Below are positions 15,730-22,020 of a DNA stretch of 23,422 bases, in pieces. The position numbers were made by a program, and so were the translations under genes. The notes beneath the pieces were generated by a model. It was not told the DNA's origin, did not search any database, and was given only the letters and a program-made list of their open reading frames with translations. Positions within the stretch are counted from its first letter, which is position 1. The number at the start of each line of letters is the position of its first letter. The DNA comes from a virus: positions 1 through 23,422 of the IMG/VR virus record IMGVR_UViG_3300021335_000095; one strand, 5' to 3'.

Positions 15730-16072
15730 GATTTACAAGTTTCTCTACCGATCTATTAGTTTTAAGTGCGTAATACTCTGTATAATATTCGTTTGATGCT
15801 TGCATATACTGATCTACAATATCGTCATAAAATTTTGACAAATCTTTAATTTGAGCAGGCAAATTATTATCATCAAGTAATACTGCTTCAGTCTGTCCTC
15901 GGTGTATCATGAATCCAACAAAAGAAATTAATTCTCTATCTATAGTAAATTGACAGCCGTCAGCAAAATAAAGTGTATCTTCAAAATACTTTTCTTTGAT
16001 AATCTGTTTTTGATTATTGAGTGTAACTATATAGTTTGAAAACTCTAAAGCTTTATCAAGTCGTTCGTCCAT
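15722..16072 (-). CDS. Small hypothetical protein heading the biosynthetic operon
   Basis: A 116-residue soluble protein with no recognised domain. It is helical at both ends (LDKALEFSNYIVTLNNQKQ; KFYDDIVDQYMQASNEYYTEYYALK), with a short central strand/turn region around TLYFADGCQFTIDRELISFVG. Such small proteins with one cysteine between two helices occur beside fibre genes in marine T4-like phages, where assembly or chaperone roles are sometimes guessed; nothing here proves one. It is the first gene of the sixteen-gene minus-strand unit and follows a late-promoter candidate. Its AAGGAG site lies eight or nine bases before the ATG and is enclosed in a possible small hairpin. Confidence 0.55.
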   Translation of the reverse strand: MDERLDKALEFSNYIVTLNNQKQIIKEKYFEDTLYFADGCQFTIDRELISFVGFMIHRGQTEAVLLDDNNLPAQIKDLSKFYDDIVDQYMQASNEYYTEYYALKTNRSVEKLVNHE

Positions 16073-16074
16073 AC

Positions 16075-16094
16075 AAATGCTCCTTTATGCATTT
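16075..16094 (-). promoter_or_regulatory. Possible hairpin presenting the ribosome binding site of the 15722 gene
   Basis: On the minus strand AAATGC (16089-16094) and GCATTT (16075-16080) can pair around an eight-base loop, ATAAAGGA, that contains most of the Shine-Dalgarno sequence; the ATG begins three bases after the stem. The stem has only six pairs, two of them G-C, so it would be marginal at low temperature and may be fortuitous. Confidence 0.3.
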
Positions 16095-16100
16095 AGTATA

Positions 16101-16108
16101 CATTTATA
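16101..16108 (-). promoter_or_regulatory. T4-type late promoter candidate for the 16-gene operon
   Basis: Minus-strand TATAAATG matches the T4 late consensus TATAAATA in seven of eight positions and lies 28 bases before the ATG at 16072, inside the 56-base gap that separates structural genes from the biosynthetic cluster. As no later gap in the operon exceeds about 14 bases, it may drive everything to 2861. Confidence 0.55.
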
Positions 16109-16128
16109 TTACAAAAATGTCAAGCTTA

Positions 16129-17376
16129 TTATAGATTAATTGTAGTAAGGCCGGTAAGATAAGAATAATTTACAGTGTCGTAAACATCGCCGCCGACTGT
16201 AAATGAACCGTTAGGTCTGTTAACCGTAACAGTATTAGAAATAGTACCGTTTACATTTTCATCAACTGGATCAGGGCCAAATGTGCCGCCAGGTAACCCA
16301 GAGCCACCTGAGTCTAAATCTCTAAATCTAACACGGAAAACTAATGCAGCACCCGAAGTCTTTACATCAATATCCATTCTGTTAGCTGCATAAGATGCAC
16401 CTGAAATTGTAAAAATTTGTTGATAAGAACTTGTCAAATTATACGGTGTAATACTTGCTGTTACGCTTCCACCTGGTCCTTGATTTAATCTACTTGTTCC
16501 TGTTGCTGAAAAAATAATTGTTCCTGCATTGTTAAGTATGTTTCTCCAGTCGGCAGTTTTAGAGCCTGATCCGCCTGTTAGATTTTGAAACATTCTTACA
16601 TCGCCGCCTGCATTAAAATATCCTGTTCTAGAACCAGCGTCAGGAAAATTTAATTGGAATTCATGTGTAATAGTACCGTTCCATGACGATGTTCGTGTGC
16701 TTGTTATGTTAGTGTTTGTGCCATCTCTAAGGTTACCTAAGGAGAATTGATTAGGATCTAAAATACCATATTCTGATTCAACTAAAGTCATTAGATCTTC
16801 TAGATCAATTACATATTGTTCGAAGCTTGTGTCGCCAACTTGGATTGTTGCAGAGTTTGGTACGTTATAACTAGCTCCAATTTGATGAACCCTACACGAT
16901 GCTATGTCCAAATATAAATTAAAGTAATCAGCTTGTCGTGCAACGTCACCTTCTAGATGATTCAATATATGGGTTCCTGTAGAACCACTCAATAAATCTA
17001 CAATTCTTGAAAATGTTCCAGTATCTTCATCATATTCGTAATAAAGTTCTACAGTGTTAGCATTAATACTTCTTACATAATAGTGAGCATCCTCAATTAG
17101 GTTACCTACAATCGGATCGTTGCCATTTGCATCGTATTCAACACGATCACCATTTGGTATACTGTGAGAAGCTAGAGTAATTTGATTAGTAGTATAGTTT
17201 ACTCCTGTTGCTGCATTGAAGTTTTTTGCAAATAATTGTAGAGCAGCTTTTGTTCCTGTCCTAGAATTCATACCATAGCCAGTTGTAGACGAGGGCGTTG
17301 AAGGATCGCCGTATATAGCATCTGCTCTTGCTTTTAGATTATTAAGCCTAGTAGATAATTTACTTACTTCAGCCAT
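16129..17376 (-). CDS. Putative virion structural protein with an inserted beta module
   Basis: A 415-residue, Gly/Ser/Thr/Asn-rich protein of the type found beside tail fibres in T4-like marine phages. Its N-terminus (LSTRLNNLKARADAIYG) matches the 300-residue neighbour (ITAARFNNLQARIATVMG in general form). The second half shares STRTSSWNGTITHEF, YFNAGGDVRM, a GGSGSKTADWRNIL block and a closing DENVNGT with it. Residues about 52-141 have no counterpart there: they start NQITLASHSIPNGDRVEY and run through HYYVRSINANTVELYY to GTHIL, the pattern of small beta modules common in phage and bacterial surface proteins. A GGAGA site six bases before the ATG supports the start. It is probably a tail, neck or fibre-associated component; its precise place in the virion is unknown. 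Confidence 0.65.
   Translation of the reverse strand: MAEVSKLSTRLNNLKARADAIYGDPSTPSSTTGYGMNSRTGTKAALQLFAKNFNAATGVNYTTNQITLASHSIPNGDRVEYDANGNDPIVGNLIEDAHYYVRSINANTVELYYEYDEDTGTFSRIVDLLSGSTGTHILNHLEGDVARQADYFNLYLDIASCRVHQIGASYNVPNSATIQVGDTSFEQYVIDLEDLMTLVESEYGILDPNQFSLGNLRDGTNTNITSTRTSSWNGTITHEFQLNFPDAGSRTGYFNAGGDVRMFQNLTGGSGSKTADWRNILNNAGTIIFSATGTSRLNQGPGGSVTASITPYNLTSSYQQIFTISGASYAANRMDIDVKTSGAALVFRVRFRDLDSGGSGLPGGTFGPDPVDENVNGTISNTVTVNRPNGSFTVGGDVYDTVNYSYLTGLTTINL
16953..17223 (-). other. Inserted beta-strand module within the 415-aa structural gene
   Basis: Codons about 52-141 encode a self-contained pattern (ITLASHSIPNGDRVEY, then GNLIEDAHYYVRSINANTV, then VDLLSGSTGTHIL). It replaces a short linker, SVLTSADVNATDMSN, of the paralogous 300-residue protein. 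Flanks are homologous on both sides (before: NNLKARADAIYG; after: YLDIASCRVHQIGA versus YLDMTKARFHQVGA). Boundaries are estimated by eye to within about ten residues. Confidence 0.6.
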
Positions 17377-17386
17377 TCAATTCTCC

Positions 17387-17437
17387 GTTGACAGTATATT
17401 TATTAAAATTATATACTAGTTTAATTTTTTTGTCAAC
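17387..17437. repeat. Nested inverted repeat spanning a late promoter
   Basis: The gap between two structural genes holds GTTGACA (17387-17393) and its exact complement TGTCAAC (17431-17437). Inside it AGTATAT (17393-17399) pairs with ATATACT (17411-17417) around an 11-base AT loop. The minus-strand octamer AATAAATA lies partly in the inner arm. The outer arm includes the TGA stop of the 300-residue gene. A long T run on the plus strand (17424-17431) sits between inner and outer right arms, so it does not form a standard terminator for the minus-strand transcript. Confidence 0.55.
17397..17404 (-). promoter_or_regulatory. T4-type late promoter candidate
   Basis: Minus-strand AATAAATA (preceded by T) differs from the T4 late consensus by one base and is placed 20 bases before the ATG at 17376, in the 56-base gap between the two paralogous structural genes. 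Confidence 0.5.
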
Positions 17438-18335
17438 CTAACGGAGAGACTGTGTAGTAACCAGGTGCATCGACTTCAACATAAGTACCTGCTGCTCTAA
17501 AATGCTGAATGCTCGTAGAAGTAGTACCGTCAACGTTTTCGTCAAAGTTGGGATCTCCTGTGTCCGCATCTAAAAATTCAACTTTGAACTTGATTTCTGA
17601 TGGACTAAGTTGAGATGCATAAATGTTGTATTCGTTTTCTGCGTATGCAGCAGAAACGTCACTCCCTACTTTTGTAAAAATCTTTGTTTCACTTGCTGTT
17701 ATATCATAGTTACCAATTAAACTACCTGTTCCAGTACCAGTTGATGTTGTAGAAGTATAGTTAAACTTAACTACACCTACATTCGAAAGAATCAATCTCC
17801 AGTCACTTGATTTAGCTTGTGAACCGCCTGATACATTTGATGTGATTCTTATTTCGCCGCCTGAGTTGAAAAAATATCTTCTTGCATTTACATCAGCAAA
17901 TTGAACAACGAATTCATAAGACACTGCACCATTCCATGCTGTACTTCTTGAACTGCTTATTCCTGTTTCAACTTTTGCTGTTGCTGCATTACTAGAAAGC
18001 AAATACTTGTCTGCTTCAATGTCTATCATTAAATTTTCAAATGCTGCAAAAGATTTTGGATCAAATGGAGCAGCATTATCATCTAATATGATGTCGCCTC
18101 TTATAATATTTTCAATTTCAGTAGGTAAAGCACCTACCTGATGGAAACGTGCTTTTGTCATATCTAAGTATAAATTAGACATATCAGTTGCATTTACATC
18201 TGCTGATGTAAGCACACTATTACTATCAAGAGACTGACCGTAACCTTCTGCGCCGCCTCCGACACCCATAACTGTTGCTATTCGTGCTTGTAAATTATTA
18301 AATCTTGCTGCTGTAACTATATCTCCGACGGCCAT
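17433..18335 (-). CDS. Putative virion structural protein, short paralogue
   Basis: A 300-residue protein starting MAVGDIVTAARFNNLQARIA, then YLDMTKARFHQVGA and a second half with SSRSTAWNGAVSYEF, FNSGGEIRITS, SQAKSSDWRLILSNVGVV and DENVDGTTS. These all recur in the 415-residue gene downstream, which differs by an inserted module. The composition (Ser/Thr/Asn/Gly-rich, no cysteine, few lysines) and position after two fibre genes indicate a virion component, possibly fibre- or baseplate-associated. AAGGA lies just upstream of the ATG. It is 12 bases downstream of the 490-residue fibre gene and probably cotranscribed with it. Confidence 0.65.
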   Translation of the reverse strand: MAVGDIVTAARFNNLQARIATVMGVGGGAEGYGQSLDSNSVLTSADVNATDMSNLYLDMTKARFHQVGALPTEIENIIRGDIILDDNAAPFDPKSFAAFENLMIDIEADKYLLSSNAATAKVETGISSSRSTAWNGAVSYEFVVQFADVNARRYFFNSGGEIRITSNVSGGSQAKSSDWRLILSNVGVVKFNYTSTTSTGTGTGSLIGNYDITASETKIFTKVGSDVSAAYAENEYNIYASQLSPSEIKFKVEFLDADTGDPNFDENVDGTTSTSIQHFRAAGTYVEVDAPGYYTVSPLG

Positions 18336-18347
18336 ACTTTTGTTCCT

Positions 18348-19820
18348 TTATACTTTTAGTACGCACTCTACTAGTTTTTCGCCCTCGTCGTTGTTAGTCT
18401 CCAAAGCAACACCTACTAATGCAGAAGTTTGTATAGTTTTGCATACACCCTCGTTCCATGCATACACCGCTTGTCCTTTTTTGACCGGACCACTAACCCT
18501 TACTGGGACACGCCCTTTAAGTGCAACTGCTTGCCCTTCAGCTTCTGCGTTCATTAAGTAGGCAGGCTTGTCAGAAATTACACCAATGCAAACAGATCCT
18601 GCAGATGCTTCATCTACTTCGTGATCGTCATGATCACATACTTGTACAGCAGTTCCTACTGCAAGTTCGCAACATGTTGAATAATTTTCAGCCAAGTCAG
18701 CATATTTTGCTTGAAGTGCTGTACCTTGGAAGATATTTGCAACTAAATCACCAGCTGCTGTCCTTACTGCTACAGTTGAACCTACCGCAGCACTAGATGC
18801 TAATCTATCGTTTGCACCTTCTTTTAATTTATTTGCAACTGTTGCTGCACCATTAAATAAATTAGCGTGTACAGTATTCCACTTTAATGAGTTTGATCCT
18901 AAACTATATGCATTATCTGCGCTCGGAATTATTCCATCTTTGGTTACAGACATAGGATGCACAGTTGTTCCGCCACTGTCTGTAACTTTCATTTTAATTA
19001 CTGTGTCATTACCTACATCATTTTGTATAACACCCTGGTCATTACTTTCGATAAAGATTTTTAAGTCTAATGAATCGCCTATAGCTATTCCTGCATCAGG
19101 AAAAGTAACTTGACTTGTAAAGTTAGGGTTAGTTGATGTTAAGTAAGAGCTTGCTAGAAGTCCACCTAATCTATCTGAATCGCTAGCAGTACCCCAATAG
19201 CGATGATCAGTTGTTGTTTTACCTGAATTAGCACCTGTTGCAGGTGTGTTTAACATTGTCACACCTTTTTTGATTACAGAAAAACCTGTAATAGGGTTAA
19301 CAGAGTTTAGGGTAAATTCATCTGGGCTTATTACAAAAATAACTTCATCTGCTAGTGTAGCAGAAATAATGCTATGAGGGTTATTAGAAACGTCTAATAC
19401 AGTCTGGCTTACCATTTGGGTCAAACCCTCACCTGCATTTTGTGGTCCAATTAATACAAAATTAACACCATTATAAACATAAAGCTGATCATTAGCACTA
19501 TCCCACCAAAAATCACCTTCTGTAAGTCCTGTTGGTTCAGTTGCAGAGACTTCTGATCCGCCTGTTGTTCTCCATTTTGCACCGTCATAAAACTTTAATT
19601 TACTTCCGCTGCTGTCGAACCAAACTTGACCACTAATTGCTCTTGGCGGAGGATTAGCACCACTAAAGTTTTCTAAAAGATATAGAAAATTTTCGTTTTG
19701 TATTTCCCCATAACCTGCATAGTTTTTACCAATGAACTTTAGGTCTGTGGTTTGATCAATTGTACCGTCTTGTACAACTGTAAGTACTGTATTGTTGTAT
19801 CTATCAATTTGATAAGCCAT
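18348..19820 (-). CDS. Tail-fibre/structural protein with conserved C-terminal beta domain
   Basis: A 490-residue protein. Residues 1-130 (MAYQIDRYNNTVLTVVQDGTI; NYAGYGEIQNENFLYLLENF; GQVWFDSSGSKLKFYDG; FVLIGPQ) form the same N-terminal domain as the 717-residue gene upstream, with two tryptophan-containing W.D..(N/S)....Y.G repeats. The middle holds AYSLGSNSLKWNTVHANLFNG, a motif of cyanomyovirus fibre proteins. The C-terminal 120 residues (YADLAENYS, IGVISDKPAYLMN, LKGRVPVRVSGPVKKGQAVY, VGVALE) are a widespread phage fibre terminal domain, often seen before or without an S74 peptidase; no chaperone domain follows here. Late-promoter octamer GATAAATA lies 24 bases before the ATG. Probably an attachment- or baseplate-linked fibre. 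Confidence 0.75.
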   Translation of the reverse strand: MAYQIDRYNNTVLTVVQDGTIDQTTDLKFIGKNYAGYGEIQNENFLYLLENFSGANPPPRAISGQVWFDSSGSKLKFYDGAKWRTTGGSEVSATEPTGLTEGDFWWDSANDQLYVYNGVNFVLIGPQNAGEGLTQMVSQTVLDVSNNPHSIISATLADEVIFVISPDEFTLNSVNPITGFSVIKKGVTMLNTPATGANSGKTTTDHRYWGTASDSDRLGGLLASSYLTSTNPNFTSQVTFPDAGIAIGDSLDLKIFIESNDQGVIQNDVGNDTVIKMKVTDSGGTTVHPMSVTKDGIIPSADNAYSLGSNSLKWNTVHANLFNGAATVANKLKEGANDRLASSAAVGSTVAVRTAAGDLVANIFQGTALQAKYADLAENYSTCCELAVGTAVQVCDHDDHEVDEASAGSVCIGVISDKPAYLMNAEAEGQAVALKGRVPVRVSGPVKKGQAVYAWNEGVCKTIQTSALVGVALETNNDEGEKLVECVLKV

Positions 19821-19844
19821 CTATTAAACCCTTTTGCTTTATAT

Positions 19845-19852
19845 TATTTATC
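19845..19852 (-). promoter_or_regulatory. T4-type late promoter candidate
   Basis: Minus-strand GATAAATA, one base off TATAAATA, lies 24 bases before the ATG at 19820 in the 42-base gap between two fibre genes. Confidence 0.55.
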
Positions 19853-19862
19853 GTATTCTTAA

Positions 19863-22016
19863 TTAAAGTCCTGTTGGTAAGTCTGCATCAAATACCCACG
19901 AAGTACCTTGAACTCTAAATCTTTTTAACCCTCTTGTAATAGCAATTTCAACGGTACCACTAGCTGGGAAGAATGCAATATCCTGAACAACTGATTCGTT
20001 TTGTGTACCGTTAGCATCAACAGCAACGAATGAAATATTCTTTGCAGCGTCGACATCGATATTTTCAGCTGTAGATGCAGAAGATTCAGTAGTGTGTATG
20101 AACGCATATGTACCGTTTGTTTTATTTGCTGCCGGGAACATACTTTGTAAAATAGTAGCTATCTGTGTATCAGGTGTTGCTAAACCAGTAATGTCTAAAG
20201 AAAATACAATAGGTTGGCTTGCAATTTCTGTGTCTACATAGTATTTTGTAGCTGCATCTTGATCATCAGTCGGATCGTCGACGTTTACAATTTTTTGTCT
20301 AGTAGTAAGTGTAATATTGCCGCCCGTAGAATTAATTTGTAGGGCTGTACCACCTGTTGTAGATATACTGCTATTGTTTATATTGATGTTGTCAACATTT
20401 AAATATTCTAATGTACCTACTTCAACTAAACCTGTAGCTTGTGTAATAGAAGGATCTATATATGTGTTAGTAACTTTGTCTACGCCGCCGATTTTATACG
20501 ATTTATCAGAAGTTTTAAGGTCAAAGTTTCTGTTACTTGTCCATGAATCTGTTGCTATGCGCCATAGTAGTGTTTTATCAACACCGCTTACTCTTGCAAT
20601 TACACCTGCATTATCCATTTCTTCGTCTGATAATAGTGTAGAGTCTTCAGCAATACCTAATTCTATATTTTTATCTTCAACTTGTAAGTTTTGTACACTT
20701 AAACTTGTATAATCTCCTAATACATTTGCACTATTTGTGACATATGTTCCTGCTTGTGCAGACGTATCTAAGTCAAGTGTAGCAGTATTTTCTGTTGTAC
20801 TAAGTACATCGTGATAACCGTTTAATAAATCTAAATCAACTGCTGGTGCAGGTGACGGTGCAATTTGCACTCTAGCATTTGCAATGCGTACTTGCTTACC
20901 AGCTGTGAGTTTATGAGGCAATGTACCAAAATCAATAACTGTTTCTGTACCGAATGTAACAGATCCTATTACTTGTGCAGATTCACCTCTTACAATTAAG
21001 TTACCTTCGATTATAACATCCTGGTTTTGAACACTATCAGGATTATTGCTGCTACCTATGTGTAGCATTGCTTGTGGATTGTCGTTAAAAATACCTACAG
21101 CAGCAGTATCTGCTTTTACAAACATAGCATCTGTTTTTGTGCCGCCAAAAGATGAAGAAACAACTCTTAATCTATAATTTGCATCACGTAACTGGTTTTC
21201 AGAAACTGTTGCATTTCCTAGAATAAACTGTCTAAAGTTTTCACTTGTACCTATGCTAAGGCCACCTGAGTTACGAATACTTAATGTACCTGTTGTAACG
21301 TCATTAGATATCGAACTTAAAAACTGATCGGCTGTAACAACATCGCCGCCGCCAGTTACAAGTGATTCAGATGCAACTGCTGTACCGTGAAATTTAAAGT
21401 TTTCGGTATCAATTATGTTAAAGCCTTCTTTGATAATACCATCAGGATTATCATCCGTAACAAGGCCATCAATTCTTTGACTAAATGTTGGCGTAAATTG
21501 TATGTTAGAGACTACTGAAACAAGATTTTCATCCGAGTCGCCACCAACATATAATTTTGCAACTGGTCTAGATCTAGATTGTTCATCTAGTATACTATCA
21601 ATTTTGAATCCTGTAAGACCTTGGAATGAATTATACTGCGGTCCTACTAATACTAAATCTGTACCGTCATAAAAATAAAACTGGTTATTAAGATTATCTA
21701 TCCATAAGTCGCCTGCAACCATTTGAGGTTGAAAGTTTTGTACAAACGGACCACCTGAAGCTTTCCATTGTGTTCCGTCCCATAATTTTAATCGCGCTTC
21801 GGACTTATCCCACCATAATTGACCTTCTAATGGATTGCTAGGTGCAGCAGTACTTGCAAAATTTTCTAGCAATTTAATAAAGTTTTCATTCAAAAACTCG
21901 CCAAAACCGCTATAGTTTCTACCAACTAGTGTTAAATTAGTACTAGCACTATCAATTTGCCCATCTATAAGATCTATTAATATTGTTCCGTCTGTTTTAT
22001 TTAATTGATAGCTCAT
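19863..22016 (-). CDS. Large tail-fibre/structural protein
   Basis: A 717-residue protein that shares its first 130 or so residues with the 490-residue gene: MSYQLNKTDGTILIDLIDGQI, NYSGFGEFLNENFIKLLENF, GQLWWDKSEARLKLWDG and LVLVGPQ. The middle is a long beta-rich stalk-like region with AMLHIGSSNNPD, ENLRQ-like and QNLQVEDKNIELGI motifs typical of marine T4-like fibre proteins. Near the C-terminus VDDPTDDQDAATKYYVD (about 575-591) is the classic DAATKxYVD tail-fibre motif. The final 140 residues are a beta domain ending FRVQGTSWVFDADLPTGL. The ATG is four bases from the stop of the upstream collar-domain gene. Most likely a structural fibre or a baseplate-wedge-associated protein. Confidence 0.75.
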   Translation of the reverse strand: MSYQLNKTDGTILIDLIDGQIDSASTNLTLVGRNYSGFGEFLNENFIKLLENFASTAAPSNPLEGQLWWDKSEARLKLWDGTQWKASGGPFVQNFQPQMVAGDLWIDNLNNQFYFYDGTDLVLVGPQYNSFQGLTGFKIDSILDEQSRSRPVAKLYVGGDSDENLVSVVSNIQFTPTFSQRIDGLVTDDNPDGIIKEGFNIIDTENFKFHGTAVASESLVTGGGDVVTADQFLSSISNDVTTGTLSIRNSGGLSIGTSENFRQFILGNATVSENQLRDANYRLRVVSSSFGGTKTDAMFVKADTAAVGIFNDNPQAMLHIGSSNNPDSVQNQDVIIEGNLIVRGESAQVIGSVTFGTETVIDFGTLPHKLTAGKQVRIANARVQIAPSPAPAVDLDLLNGYHDVLSTTENTATLDLDTSAQAGTYVTNSANVLGDYTSLSVQNLQVEDKNIELGIAEDSTLLSDEEMDNAGVIARVSGVDKTLLWRIATDSWTSNRNFDLKTSDKSYKIGGVDKVTNTYIDPSITQATGLVEVGTLEYLNVDNININNSSISTTGGTALQINSTGGNITLTTRQKIVNVDDPTDDQDAATKYYVDTEIASQPIVFSLDITGLATPDTQIATILQSMFPAANKTNGTYAFIHTTESSASTAENIDVDAAKNISFVAVDANGTQNESVVQDIAFFPASGTVEIAITRGLKRFRVQGTSWVFDADLPTGL

Positions 22017-22020
22017 TTTG

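Noticed and set aside
17421-17431. T run as a rho-independent terminator
   Set aside because: It is on the plus strand within the loop of the outer repeat; genes here run on the minus strand, where it reads as an A run.
18340-18796. Plus-strand open frames opposite the 490-residue fibre gene
   Set aside because: They are antisense shadows of a gene with clear domain motifs, have low-complexity translations and no ribosome binding site.
20317-20712. 131-codon plus-strand frame opposite the 717-residue fibre gene
   Set aside because: Lies fully antisense to conserved fibre sequence; its hydrophobic, proline/leucine/serine-rich translation is what the reverse of this gene would give.
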